Shown: positions 16,178 to 25,814, numbered from the stretch's first letter. The stretch is DNA of 64,000 nt from Streptomyces sp. VRA16 Mangrove soil (GCF_017377775.1 NZ_JAFVLN010000008.1:310001-374000); one strand, 5' to 3'. Numbers and translations are program-made. Notes: generated from the letters alone by a model not told the origin.

Positions 16178-17575
16178 TCACGGACGGAGCTTCAGCGCGT
16201 GCGCCGTGTCCGGACGGTCGAGCTTCGCGTCGTAGGACGCCTGCGCCGTCGCGCCGGACAGACCCGCCCAGGCGAGGATCCGCTCGGTGGCGAGCGCCTT
16301 GTCGTCGGCGTTCAGCGCGGCGACGTTGGCACCGTGGTTGGCGTGCGGCGCGGTCATCACGTACGCGTCGCGGGCGCCGGCCCCGAGGCGGAAGCGCTCG
16401 GCGCCCCACGGGTCGTCGGCGCCGTACACGTACAGCATGCGCGTGGCGTGCTGCCGCACCCAGGTGTCGACGTCGCGCATCGCCCAGGGCTGGAACGTCA
16501 TGGGGATGGAGCGCGGCACGAAGTTGCGCGGCGGCTGGTAGCCGTAGCGCGACAGGTCACCGAGCCAGGGCTGCTCGATGTCGGGCGAGCCGAGCTGGGT
16601 GCCCGCCTGGTAGTAGTACGGCGTGTACCGCTCCAGGCCCTGATCGGCGTAGGAGGACCAGCCGCCGATCTCGTCGACGTAGTCGAAGAGCGCCTGGTCG
16701 CTCACCGTGGCCGCGTCCGGGACGTCGGCGCACGCGGACTCCGGCTGGTACTGCCAGAAGCCCCACACGAGGTCGAGCACGGTCGCCTCGTACGCCTTGT
16801 CCAGCGAACCGACCGTGTTGACGGTGTAGTCGTTGGCGGCCAGGTACTCCTGGTACTTCTTCTCCAGCGCGTCCCTGCGCACCAGCGTCTCGCGCTGCAC
16901 CTTCTGCAGGGCGATCCGGCAGTCCTTCGGGCCGACGGTGGCGAGGAAGCGGTCGTGCGCGGAGTCCTCCTTGTCGACGACGTCGTTCGGGGCGACGTAG
17001 GCGACGACGCCGTCCATGTCCCGCGGGTAGAAGCGCTCGTAGTACGTGGCGGTCATGCCGCCCTTCGAGCCGCCGGTGGTCAGCCAGTTCCGGCCGTAGA
17101 TCGGCTTGAGCGCCTGGTAGATGCGGTGCTGGTCGCCGGCCGCCTGCCAGATGTCGAGCTTGGACCAGTCGGCGGGCTGCGGCCGCGACGGGGTGAAGAA
17201 GCGGTACTCGACGGAGACCTGGTTGCCGTCCACGATCCGGGTCGGCTCGCTGCGCGACGGGTTCGTGGAGACGTTGTAGCCGCTGGTGAACATGACCGTC
17301 GGGCGGCTGACGTCCTTGTGCAGCACGGTGATGCGCTGCTGGAACGTGCCCTGGGACGGGTGCCGGTGGTCGATCGGCTGGGTGTAGTTCAGGACGAAGT
17401 AGCGGTAGCCGCTGTAGGGCTTCTCCTCGATCAGGCTCATGCCGGGTACGGCGAGGAGCCGGTCCTTGATGTCGGTACTGGTGGTGTCGGCGGCGGTGGC
17501 CGTGGCCGGAGCGGCGACCGCCACCGTGCCTATCAGCACCACGAGCGACAGCAGCCATCGGAGCGTTCTGCGCAT
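16178..17575 (-). CDS. Secreted S37-type tripeptidyl aminopeptidase (PS-10 family)
   Basis: The 465-residue protein has a Sec signal peptide (MRRTLRWLLSLVVLIGTVAVAAPATATA) and an alpha/beta-hydrolase peptidase body of the PS-10/S37 type known from Streptomyces. The nucleophile motif TTGGSKGGMTATYY puts the catalytic Ser at residue 170; the later VYGADDPWGAERF and APHANHGANV segments carry the likely Asp and His. It should remove tripeptides from extracellular proteins. The ATG at 17575 starts directly with the signal peptide. It converges with the lipoprotein gene. Confidence 0.9.
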   Translation of the reverse strand: MRRTLRWLLSLVVLIGTVAVAAPATATAADTTSTDIKDRLLAVPGMSLIEEKPYSGYRYFVLNYTQPIDHRHPSQGTFQQRITVLHKDVSRPTVMFTSGYNVSTNPSRSEPTRIVDGNQVSVEYRFFTPSRPQPADWSKLDIWQAAGDQHRIYQALKPIYGRNWLTTGGSKGGMTATYYERFYPRDMDGVVAYVAPNDVVDKEDSAHDRFLATVGPKDCRIALQKVQRETLVRRDALEKKYQEYLAANDYTVNTVGSLDKAYEATVLDLVWGFWQYQPESACADVPDAATVSDQALFDYVDEIGGWSSYADQGLERYTPYYYQAGTQLGSPDIEQPWLGDLSRYGYQPPRNFVPRSIPMTFQPWAMRDVDTWVRQHATRMLYVYGADDPWGAERFRLGAGARDAYVMTAPHANHGANVAALNADDKALATERILAWAGLSGATAQASYDAKLDRPDTAHALKLRP

Positions 17576-17665
17576 GCACCCTCCCCTGGAGACACACGAA
17601 ATGACACAGGCGCCCCGGAAACTATCGGAGCAACGCGTGTACCACCAGAGGGACTTGGTGTCCGC

Positions 17666-18088
17666 TCAGCACAAGATCCAGCCGGAGCTGACCGATCGCG
17701 AGCCGACTTTCCCGGTCACCCGGACGCAGCGGTGTCCGGCGTGCACGGTGACCGGTCCCGCGTGGTGGGTGTAGCGGCCCTCGTCGACGACGGGGCGGTT
17801 GCCGCGGGCCTGGACGCCGACCGACATGTACTGGCGGGCGCCGCCGCGCTTGGGGTAGGTGACGGCGCAGACATAGCTGCGGCTCTTGTAGACGACCGTC
17901 CTGCCGGTCGCGAAGGTGAGGGTGCGGACCTTGTGGCCGCCGCAGAGCGCGGCCGCCTGGGCGCTGCCCACGGCCGGGCCGCCGATGACGAGCAGCCCCG
18001 TGCCGAGCAGCGCGGTCACGGCCAGCACGAACCGTCGGCGCGGCCCGCGTCGTATGCCGGCGCCCGCCTCACCGTCTCTTCGCACCAC
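17666..18088 (-). CDS. Small secreted Cys-paired protein of unknown function
   Basis: The 140-residue product has a basic N-terminus (RRGPRRRFVLAV) and a single hydrophobic segment ending near SAQAA, so it is probably exported. The mature part contains four Cys residues (ALCGG, YVCAV, HRCVR and the very last residue in GWILC), enough for two disulfides. It keeps segments such as RTVVYKSRSYVCAVTYP and GHRCVRVTGKV. I know no function. Two adjacent GTG codons (18088 and 18085) could start it. It lies 90 bp upstream of the peptidase on the same strand and may be co-expressed. Confidence 0.7.
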   Translation of the reverse strand: MVRRDGEAGAGIRRGPRRRFVLAVTALLGTGLLVIGGPAVGSAQAAALCGGHKVRTLTFATGRTVVYKSRSYVCAVTYPKRGGARQYMSVGVQARGNRPVVDEGRYTHHAGPVTVHAGHRCVRVTGKVGSRSVSSGWILC

Positions 18089-18265
18089 AGCCCCCTCCCG
18101 TCACCTCAGCATCAGCGTACTGATGAACGGACGCGACACGCGGCCCGCACGGTTGCGCGATACCGGTGCCGATACCGCATTCTTTGCCATGTTTGGGACA
18201 ACCCTGGCTGCCCACCCGACGTCCAACACGGCAGACAGGACAGAACGCGAAAGGCGGGTCCCGTC

Positions 18266-18751
18266 ATGAGGCACACCCAGCACGCCAAGTACCTTCTCGC
18301 CGCCGGCCTGCTCATCGCCGCCGTCGCCGTTCCCACCGCCGCCGCCGCGCCCACCGCCCCCGCCGGGAACAGCCCCTCGGGCGCACCCTCGCGCAGTGGC
18401 GACCCGGACGCGGTCTACGACCGGGTGGCGCACTTCTACGGCGCGTACATCGACGTCGCCCACGACAGCGGGGACAACGCCCTGGCCGGGCGGCTGCGGA
18501 CGTTCTATCTGACCTCCGCGCTCCGCTCGCGCCTGCTGACCTGGGAGAAGCGGCACGAGGCGGACGGCGTGCTGCGCGCGCAGAACGTGCCGAACGCCTG
18601 GAAGGTGACGGCGGGCGACAGCGGCATGGGCAGGACGCGCTCGACGGTGCGCCTGACCTGGGGCACCGGCAAGCACGCCACGTACACCTACCTGACGGTG
18701 TACTCGGACCTGGCGACCAAGAAGATCACCGACATCACGTCGAAGTACTGA
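18266..18751 (+). CDS. Small secreted protein of unknown function
   Basis: The 161-residue product has a signal peptide (MRHTQHAKYLLAAGLLIAAVAVPTAAAAP) followed by a Pro/Ser-rich linker. The compact domain contains DAVYDRVAHFYGAYIDVAHDSGD, NVPNAWKVTAGDSGMG and TYTYLTVYSDLATKKITDITSKY, which looks like a small alpha+beta fold. I do not recognise a family. The ATG at 18266 is the only sensible start. Its 3' end overlaps that of the convergent ABC exporter by 17 bp. A direct repeat CGATACCG lies in the promoter near 18158-18175. Confidence 0.78.
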   Translation: MRHTQHAKYLLAAGLLIAAVAVPTAAAAPTAPAGNSPSGAPSRSGDPDAVYDRVAHFYGAYIDVAHDSGDNALAGRLRTFYLTSALRSRLLTWEKRHEADGVLRAQNVPNAWKVTAGDSGMGRTRSTVRLTWGTGKHATYTYLTVYSDLATKKITDITSKY

Positions 18752-21700
18752 CCGACGGACCGACACCGGCCGACTCGTCCTCCCCGATGAAGGTCCGCCA
18801 CAGCGCGGCGTAATGGCCACCCCGTCGCAGCAGTTCGTCGTGCGTCCCGTCCTCCGCGACCCGGCCGTGATCCATCACGATCACCCGGTCCGCGCGGGCC
18901 GCCGTCGTCAGGCGGTGGGCGACGACCAGGGTCGTGCGCTTGCCCGCGAGGCGGTCGGTGGCCTGGTTGACCTGGGCCTCCGTGGCGAGGTCGAGGGCGG
19001 CCGTGGCCTCGTCGAGGAGCAGGATGTCGGGGTCGACGAGTTCGGCGCGGGCCAGGGCGATCAGCTGGCGCTGGCCCGCGGAGAGGTTGCGGCCGCGCTC
19101 GGCGACCTCGTGGAGGTAGCCGCCGTCGAGCGTCGCGATCATCTCGTGCGCGCCGACCGCGCGGGCCGCCGCCTCCACCTCGGCGTCGGTGGCGTCCGGG
19201 CGGCCGTAGGCGATGGCGTCGCGGATCGTGCCGGGGAACAGGTACGCCTCCTGCGGGACGACGCCGAGCCGGTGCCGGTAGGCGGTCATGTCGAGGTCGC
19301 GCAGATCGGTGCCGTCGACGGTGACCCGGCCGCCGGTCGGGTCGTAGAACCGGGCGACCAGCTTGACCAGCGTCGACTTGCCCGCGCCCGTCTCACCGAC
19401 GAACGCGACGGTCTGCCCCGCGGGGATGTGCAGCCGTACGTCGTTCAGGGCCGCCTCCCCCGCGTCCGCGGCGCCGTACGCGAAGTCGACGTCCTCGAAG
19501 GCGAGCTCGCCGCGCAGCGAGAGCACGTCCAGCGGCTCGGCGGCGCCCTTCGTCGAGGTCGGCTCGCGCAGGAGTTCCTGGATGCGGCCGAGCGAGACGG
19601 TGGCCTGCTGGTAGCCGTCGAAGACCTGGGACAGCTGCTGCACCGGCGCGAAGAACAGGTCGATGTAGAGGAGGTACGCGACCAGGGCGCCCGTCGTCAG
19701 CGTGCCCGCCTCCACCCGGTGCGCGCCCACCATCAGCACGGACGCGGCGGCCACCGCCGACAGCAGCTGCACGAACGGGAAGTACACGGAGATCAGCCAC
19801 TGGCCGCGGATCCGGGCGGCCCGGTAGCTCTCGCTGCCCGCCGCGAACCGCTCGCCGCCGTCCTTCTCGCGCCGGAACGCCTGCACGATGCGCAGCCCGG
19901 CGACGGTCTCCTGGAGGTCGGCGTTGACGACGGAGACCCGCTCGCGCGCCAGCTCGTACGCCTTGACGCTGGAGCGGCGGAAGAAGAACGTGCCGACGAT
20001 CAGCGGCGGCAGCGTCGCGAAGACGACGAGCGCGAGCTGGACGTCGATGACGAGCAGCGCGCCCATGATGCCGAAGAAGGTGACGACGGAGACGAACGCG
20101 GTGACCAGGCCCGTCTGCAGGAACGTCGACAGCGCGTCGACGTCCGTCGTCATCCGGGTCATGATCCGGCCGGTCAGCTCGCGCTCGTAGTAGTCGAGGC
20201 CGAGCCGCTGCAGCTGGGCGAAGATCTTCAGGCGCAGCGAGTACAGGACGCGCTCGCCGGTGCGGCCGGTCATCCGGGTCTCGCCGATCTGCGCGACCCA
20301 CTGGACCAGGACGGCGACCAGCGCGAGCAGTGACGCCGCCCAGACGGCGCCGAGCGCCATCTGGGTGACGCCCTTGTCGATGCCGTGCCGGATGAGGACC
20401 GGCAGGAGCAGGCCCACTCCGGCGTCGACGGCGACCAGCGCGAGGCTGATCAGCAGCGCCCCGCCGAAGCCGCGCAGCAGCCTGCGCAGCCCGTACGAGT
20501 CCTCGGCGCGGACGGCCTGCGTCTCGTCGATGTCGGGGGTGTCGGTGGCGGGCGGCAGCGCGTCGACCTGGGCGAGGAGTTCGGGGGTCGCGGGCATCCC
20601 GGACAGCGCTGGATCTTTTGCGTTCTTCGGCTCGCGGTCGCCGGTCCACAGCCTGGGGGTGACGCCCCGCTCGGCGTCGAACTCGGCGTCGAGCTCGTCC
20701 CGTACGGAGGTGTCCTCGGCCGGGGCCGTCGGCAGGGCGTGTCCCGGGGAGACCCCGCCCAGCTCGTCCGGGTCGGTCAGCAGCCGCCGGTAGAGCGGGG
20801 AGGACTTCTCCAGCTCCTCGTGCGTGCCGATGGCGGCGAGCCTGCCGCCGTCCAGGACGGCGATGCGGTCGGCGAGGTTCAGGGTGGAGCGGCGATGCGC
20901 GATGAGCAGGGTGGTGCGGCCCGCCATGACCTGCTTGAGCGCCTCGTGGATCTCGTGCTCGACCCGCGCGTCCACGGCGGACGTGGCGTCGTCGAGGACG
21001 AGCAGGCGCGGGTCGGTGAGGATGGCGCGGGCGAGCGCGACGCGCTGGCGCTGGCCGCCGGAGAGGGTGAGCCCGTGCTCGCCGACCTTGGTGGCGTACC
21101 CCTCGGGCAGCTCGGCGATGAACCGGTCGGCCTGCGCGGCGCGCGCGGCGGCGTCGATCTGCTCGTCGGTGGCGTCCGGGACGCCGTACGCGATGTTGGC
21201 GCGCACGGTGTCGGAGAAGAGGAACGAGTCCTCCGGTACGAGTCCGATCGCGGCCCGCAGCGAGGAGAGGCTCAGCTCGCGCACATCGTGGCCGCCGATG
21301 AGGACGGCGCCGCGCGTGACGTCGTAGAAGCGCGGCAGCAGCAGCGAGACGGTGGACTTGCCGGAGCCGGAGGAGCCGACGACGGCGAGGGTCTCACCGG
21401 CGCGGATCTCGAAGGAGAGGCCGTCGAGGACGGGGCGGTCGCCGCCCGCGTACTCGAAGGCGACGTCGTCGAACTCGACGGTCGCGGGCGCGTCGGCGGG
21501 CAGGTCCTTGGTGCCGTCGGTCAGGGACGGCTCGGTGTCGATCAGTTCCAGGACGCGCTCGACACCGGCCCGCGCCTGCTGGCCGACGGTCAGCACCATG
21601 GCGAGCATCCGCACCGGGCCGACGAGCTGCGCGAGGTAGGAGGAGAAGGCGACGAAGGTACCCAGGGTGATCTGGCCCTTCACCGCGAGCCAGCCGCCGA

Positions 21701-22484
21701 GGGCGAGCATCGCGACCTGGCCGAGCGCCGGGACGGCCTGGAGCGCGGGGGTGAACCTGGAGTTCAGCCGGATCGTGCGCAGCCGTCCCGCGTACAGCCG
21801 GCGCCCGACCTCCCTGAGCTTCCCGGTCTCCTGGTCCTCCTGCCCGAAGCCCTTCACGACGCGGACGCCGCTGACGGCCCCGTCGACGACCCCCGCCACG
21901 GCGGCGGCCTGCGCCTGCGCGTACCAGGTGGCCGGGTGCAGCCGGGAGCGGCTGCGCTTGGCGATGACCCACAGGGCCGGGGCGACGGCCAGTGCGACCA
22001 GGGTCAGCGGCAGCGAGAGCCACGCCATGATCACCAGGGATATGAGGAAGAGCAGCAGGTTCCCGATGGTCATCGGGAGCATGAAGAGCAGGCCCTGGAT
22101 GAGCTGGAGGTCGCTGGTGGCGCGGCCGACGACCTGCCCGGTGGACAGCTCGTCCTGGCGGCGGCCGTCGAGCCGGGTGATCGTCCCGTACATCTCCGTG
22201 CGCAGATCGTGCTGCACGTCGAGGGCGAGCCGTCCGCCGTAGTAGCGGCGTATGTAGGTGAGCACGTACACGACGACGGCCGCGGCGATGAGCGCACCCG
22301 CCCACGGGCCCATGGACTTCGAGTGGTCCCCGATGACGTCGTCGATGATCACCTTGGTGATCAGCGGGACCAGCGCCATGACGGCCATGCCGCCGAGCGA
22401 GGCCCCGAGCGCGAGCACGACGTCCTTGGGGTACCGCCACGCGTACCCCGCGAGCCTGCGCGCCCAGCCCCGTTTCTCCGCCAC
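18735..22484 (-). CDS. Fused ABC exporter with two TMD-NBD halves
   Basis: About 1249 residues form two complete ABC exporter halves in one chain. NBD1 has Walker A GSSGSGKST (about 370), LSGGQRQRVALARA (about 474) and Walker B LLVLDDATSAVD (about 497). NBD2 has Walker A GETGAGKST (about 1033), LSAGQRQ (about 1135) and Walker B LLLDEATAALD (about 1155). The catalytic Glu after Walker B is Asp in NBD1 and Glu in NBD2, as in heterodimeric exporters with one degenerate site. A charged linker of about 80 residues joins the halves. A lipid or drug export role is likely; the substrate is unknown. The GTG at 22484 follows AGGAGAGG; an ATG at 22505 is the alternative. Confidence 0.92.
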   Translation of the reverse strand: MAEKRGWARRLAGYAWRYPKDVVLALGASLGGMAVMALVPLITKVIIDDVIGDHSKSMGPWAGALIAAAVVVYVLTYIRRYYGGRLALDVQHDLRTEMYGTITRLDGRRQDELSTGQVVGRATSDLQLIQGLLFMLPMTIGNLLLFLISLVIMAWLSLPLTLVALAVAPALWVIAKRSRSRLHPATWYAQAQAAAVAGVVDGAVSGVRVVKGFGQEDQETGKLREVGRRLYAGRLRTIRLNSRFTPALQAVPALGQVAMLALGGWLAVKGQITLGTFVAFSSYLAQLVGPVRMLAMVLTVGQQARAGVERVLELIDTEPSLTDGTKDLPADAPATVEFDDVAFEYAGGDRPVLDGLSFEIRAGETLAVVGSSGSGKSTVSLLLPRFYDVTRGAVLIGGHDVRELSLSSLRAAIGLVPEDSFLFSDTVRANIAYGVPDATDEQIDAAARAAQADRFIAELPEGYATKVGEHGLTLSGGQRQRVALARAILTDPRLLVLDDATSAVDARVEHEIHEALKQVMAGRTTLLIAHRRSTLNLADRIAVLDGGRLAAIGTHEELEKSSPLYRRLLTDPDELGGVSPGHALPTAPAEDTSVRDELDAEFDAERGVTPRLWTGDREPKNAKDPALSGMPATPELLAQVDALPPATDTPDIDETQAVRAEDSYGLRRLLRGFGGALLISLALVAVDAGVGLLLPVLIRHGIDKGVTQMALGAVWAASLLALVAVLVQWVAQIGETRMTGRTGERVLYSLRLKIFAQLQRLGLDYYERELTGRIMTRMTTDVDALSTFLQTGLVTAFVSVVTFFGIMGALLVIDVQLALVVFATLPPLIVGTFFFRRSSVKAYELARERVSVVNADLQETVAGLRIVQAFRREKDGGERFAAGSESYRAARIRGQWLISVYFPFVQLLSAVAAASVLMVGAHRVEAGTLTTGALVAYLLYIDLFFAPVQQLSQVFDGYQQATVSLGRIQELLREPTSTKGAAEPLDVLSLRGELAFEDVDFAYGAADAGEAALNDVRLHIPAGQTVAFVGETGAGKSTLVKLVARFYDPTGGRVTVDGTDLRDLDMTAYRHRLGVVPQEAYLFPGTIRDAIAYGRPDATDAEVEAAARAVGAHEMIATLDGGYLHEVAERGRNLSAGQRQLIALARAELVDPDILLLDEATAALDLATEAQVNQATDRLAGKRTTLVVAHRLTTAARADRVIVMDHGRVAEDGTHDELLRRGGHYAALWRTFIGEDESAGVGPSVSTST

Positions 22485-22649
22485 GCCCGTGCCTCTCCTC
22501 GCCATGAACCTGTGACCTGCCGAAGGGCCAACACGGGCGGGGGCGGATTTCATCCCGCCGCCGCCCCATGGGGAACCCTTGCCCGGATCCACAGGCAACC
22601 CCCAGGCTCGGCACAGTCCGCGCTCACCTGGACGGGCCAGCGTGCCCTG

Positions 22650-24851
22650 GTGACCTCTGCGACCGAACCGCTCCCCCACGCCCCCGCCCCGCCGCCGCCG
22701 ACGGCAGCGCCGACCGCGCACCGCACGCCGCGCTGGTCACGGCCCGCGCTGCTGGCGACCCTCGTGCTGGCCGGGGTGCTGTACGCCTGGAACCTCTCCG
22801 GCAGCGGCCTCAACAGCTTCTACAGCGCCGCGATCTACAGCGGCACCCAGAGCTGGAAGGCCTGGTTCTTCGGCTCCATCGACGCCGGGAACTTCCTCAC
22901 GGTGGACAAGCCACCGTTCGCCCTGATGGTGATGAGCCTGTTCTGCCGGATCTTCGGTTTCGGCACCTGGCAGATGATGGTGCCGCAGATCGCCGCCGGG
23001 CTCGGCTCGATCTGGATCCTGCACTCCTCGGTGAAGCGGGTGTGGGGCCACGCGGCCGCGGCGATCGCCGCGCTGGTGCTCGCGCTGACCCCGATCACCG
23101 TCGCCATCAACCGGGACAACAACCCGGACACCCTCCTGGTGCTGCTCATGGTCGGCGGCGCCGCGCTCGCGCTGCGCGCCACCCGTGACGAGAAGCTGCT
23201 GCCGCTGCTCGCTTCGGCGGCCTGCTTCGGCCTGGCGTTCAACACCAAGATGCTCCAGGGCTACATCGCGCTGCCCGTGGTCTTCGCGGTGTACGTGTAC
23301 GCGTCCCGCCCGGGCTGGAAGAAGAAGGCCCGCAATCTGGCGCCGGCCGCCGTCGTGCTCGCCGTCTCCAGCTTCTGGTGGGCGGTCGCCGTCTCCCTGG
23401 TGCCCGCGTCCGAGCGCCCGTACATCGGCGGCTCGACGGACGGCTCCGCCTGGGACCTGATCATGGGCTACAACGGCCTGGGCCGGATCTTCGGCGGCGA
23501 GGGCAACGGCGGCGGGGGCGGCGGCGGCTTCTCCGGCACCGCGGGCCTCGGCCGGCTCTTCAACGACACCCTCGGCGGGCAGATCTCCTGGCTGATCCCG
23601 TTCGCGGGTGCGGCGCTCGTCGGCGGTCTGGTGCTGCGCGGCCGCGCCCCGCGCACCGACCTCACCCGGGCCGCGCTCGTGCTGTGGGGCGGCTGGCTGC
23701 TGCTGCACTACGTCACCTTCGCGACCGCCGAAGGCACCATGCACCCGTACTACACGACCGCGGTCGCCCCCGGCATCGCGGCGCTGTGCGGTGGCGGCGG
23801 CGTGATGCTGGTGCGCGCGCTGCGCGAGGACAAGCGGTGGGCGTGGGTGCTGCCGGTCGCGCTCGGTGTCACCGGGCTCTGGTCGATCGTGCTGCTGCGC
23901 CGCGCGTCCGGCTGGAACAGCTGGCTGTGGCCGCTGATCGCGCTCGTCATGGCGGCGGCGATCGCGGGCCTGCTCGTCTTCCGTACGGCGTCGGGCGCCC
24001 GGCTGCGGCTGTTCGCCGCGGCGGTGGCGGCCGCGGTCGTCGCGTCCGTGGCGGGCCCGGCGGCGTACGCGGGGGCCACGACGTTCGCCTCCGGTGGCGC
24101 CGGTGGCGGCATGGGCGGCTCGAACCCGACGGCCGGCCCCACGACGGGCGGCGGCATGGGCGGTCCCGGCGGGGGCGGCGGGGGCGGCTTCCCCGGCGGC
24201 GGTGAGATGGCCGGCGGCGAGATGGCCGGCGGCGAGATGCCGGGCGGGGAGATGCCGGGCGGCCGGCAGGACGGCACCCAGCAGGGCGGCCCCGGCGGAC
24301 AGCAGGGCGACCAGCAGGGTGGCGGCTTCCCGGGCGGCGGTGAGATGCCGGGCGGCCGGTCGGGGGGCGGCTTCCCCGGCGGTGGTGAGATGCCGGGCGG
24401 TCAGGCCGGTGGCGAGATGCCCGGCGGTCAGTCGGACGGCGGTTCGCGCGGCGGCGGCCTCGGTGGCGGCGGCATGGGCGGCGGCGTCGACAGCGACATG
24501 ATCACGTACCTGGAGAAGCACCAGGACGGCGCCACGTGGCTGCTCGCGGTCTCCGACTCGCAGTCCGCCGCGCAGATCATCCTCAGCACCAAGAAGCCCG
24601 TCATCTCCATGTACGGCTTCACGGGCAGCGACAACGGCATGACCGTCGCCAAGCTCAAGAAGCTGGTCGAGAGCGGCGAGCTGCACTACATCCAGGTCGG
24701 CGGAAGCGGCATGGGCGGCGGCAACAGCGCCTCGACCGCCGTCACCGAGTGGGTGCGGGAGCACGGCACGAAGGTGAAGGCGAGCGCGTACGGCGGCACG
24801 TCGAGCGACTCCTCGTCGCTGTACCGCCTCGACCCCTCCGACCTCGGCTAG
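22650..24851 (+). CDS. GT39-like membrane glycosyltransferase with Gly-rich insert
   Basis: About 733 residues: a short Pro-rich N-terminus, then a PMT/ArnT-like multi-pass domain (residues about 30-480) with the early acidic loop motif GSIDAGNFLTVDKPPFALM. A Gly-rich low-complexity stretch of about 130 residues (roughly 483-613) holds seven GGEM(A/P) units, and a C-terminal soluble domain follows (DMITYLEKHQDGATWLLAVSDS to the end), as in YkcA/YkcB-type proteins. It probably moves a sugar from a polyprenyl-phosphate donor to an acceptor at the outer membrane face. The GTG at 22650 is the best start by position, though its ribosome site is weak. It is divergent from the ABC exporter. Confidence 0.88.
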   Translation: MTSATEPLPHAPAPPPPTAAPTAHRTPRWSRPALLATLVLAGVLYAWNLSGSGLNSFYSAAIYSGTQSWKAWFFGSIDAGNFLTVDKPPFALMVMSLFCRIFGFGTWQMMVPQIAAGLGSIWILHSSVKRVWGHAAAAIAALVLALTPITVAINRDNNPDTLLVLLMVGGAALALRATRDEKLLPLLASAACFGLAFNTKMLQGYIALPVVFAVYVYASRPGWKKKARNLAPAAVVLAVSSFWWAVAVSLVPASERPYIGGSTDGSAWDLIMGYNGLGRIFGGEGNGGGGGGGFSGTAGLGRLFNDTLGGQISWLIPFAGAALVGGLVLRGRAPRTDLTRAALVLWGGWLLLHYVTFATAEGTMHPYYTTAVAPGIAALCGGGGVMLVRALREDKRWAWVLPVALGVTGLWSIVLLRRASGWNSWLWPLIALVMAAAIAGLLVFRTASGARLRLFAAAVAAAVVASVAGPAAYAGATTFASGGAGGGMGGSNPTAGPTTGGGMGGPGGGGGGGFPGGGEMAGGEMAGGEMPGGEMPGGRQDGTQQGGPGGQQGDQQGGGFPGGGEMPGGRSGGGFPGGGEMPGGQAGGEMPGGQSDGGSRGGGLGGGGMGGGVDSDMITYLEKHQDGATWLLAVSDSQSAAQIILSTKKPVISMYGFTGSDNGMTVAKLKKLVESGELHYIQVGGSGMGGGNSASTAVTEWVREHGTKVKASAYGGTSSDSSSLYRLDPSDLG

Positions 24852-24877
24852 CGGCACAGACCCCAATACACCACCAC

Positions 24878-24912
24878 AGAAGGGCCCCTGACATGACGTC
24901 AGGAGCCCTTCT
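24878..24912. terminator. Strong stem-loop terminator after the GT39 gene
   Basis: AGAAGGGCCCCTGAC pairs with GTCAGGAGCCCTTCT over 15 bp with one mismatch and a 5-nt loop, 27 bp after the glycosyltransferase stop. It separates that gene from the nuclease gene. Confidence 0.8.
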
Positions 24913-25013
24913 TCGATACCCGATCGACTCACGACGTTCACCCAAAAACCACGTGTCCATGTCACGCTCCGGGTTACCCAAGTCAACCCGCGTAGAACGG
25001 ACGGACACCCCAC

Positions 25014-25814
25014 ATGCCCGCAGCCCACATACGCACGCGCACGCTCGCGCTCACGGCCGCCGCACTCCTGGCCGCCGTGGCCCTGCCCGCCGCGGCCGCG
25101 TCCCCGGCGGCCGCCACCACGACCGCGTACGACGACACGTACTACGCGAACGCGATCGGCAAGACCGGCACCGCGCTCAAGTCCTCGCTGCACACGATCA
25201 TCAGCAGCCAGACGAAACTCTCGTACGACGCCGTCTGGAACGCCCTCAAGGTCACCGACCAGGACCCGAACAACAGCAGCAACGTGATCCTGCTCTACAG
25301 CGGCATCTCCCGCGCGAAGTCCCTCAACGGCGGCGACTCCGGCGACTGGAACCGCGAGCACGTGTGGGCCAAGTCCCACGGCGACTTCGGCACCGCGACG
25401 GGCCCCGGCACGGACCTGCACCACCTGCGCCCCGAGGACGTCGCCGTCAACAACGTCCGCGGCAACCTCGACTTCGACGAGGGCGGCTCCGCCTTCACCA
25501 ACAGCGGCGGCAGCAAGGTCGACTCGGACTCCTTCGAGCCGCGCGACGCCGTCAAGGGCGACGTGGCGCGCATGATCCTCTACATGGCCGTCCGCTACGA
25601 GGGCGACGACGGCTTCGCCGACCTGGAGCCGGACGAGAAGGTGAACAACGGCACCTCCCCGTACATCGGCAAGCTGTCGGTGCTGAAGAAGTGGAACGAC
25701 GAGGACCCGCCGGACTCCTTCGAGGAGAACCGCAACCAGGTCATCTACACGACGTACCAGCACAACCGGAACCCGTTCGTCGACCACCCGGAGTGGGTCG
25801 ACGCGATCTGGTGA
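25014..25814 (+). CDS. Secreted endonuclease I family nuclease
   Basis: The 266-residue protein has a signal peptide (TRTLALTAAALLAAVALPAAAASPAAA region, cleaved near residue 35) and an endonuclease I domain of the beta-beta-alpha-metal type. The active-site segment DWNREHVWAKSHG places the general-base His at residue 116, followed by TDLHHLRPED and the metal-binding NNVRGNLDF. It ends YQHNRNPFVDHPEWVDAIW, a typical family ending. It should degrade extracellular DNA or RNA. The ATG at 25014 begins the signal directly. It sits alone between a terminator and a convergent LysR gene. Confidence 0.92.
   Translation: MPAAHIRTRTLALTAAALLAAVALPAAAASPAAATTTAYDDTYYANAIGKTGTALKSSLHTIISSQTKLSYDAVWNALKVTDQDPNNSSNVILLYSGISRAKSLNGGDSGDWNREHVWAKSHGDFGTATGPGTDLHHLRPEDVAVNNVRGNLDFDEGGSAFTNSGGSKVDSDSFEPRDAVKGDVARMILYMAVRYEGDDGFADLEPDEKVNNGTSPYIGKLSVLKKWNDEDPPDSFEENRNQVIYTTYQHNRNPFVDHPEWVDAIW

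Noticed and set aside
20385..22649. Very long open frame upstream of and in frame with the GT39 gene
   Set aside because: It lies antisense to the ABC exporter, whose motifs are unmistakable. The extension reads as low-complexity Arg/Gly/Ala/Glu sequence.
22737..25787. Very long - strand open frame antisense to the GT39 and nuclease genes
   Set aside because: It runs opposite two genes with clear motifs and reads as a shadow, rich in Arg, Ala and Gly.
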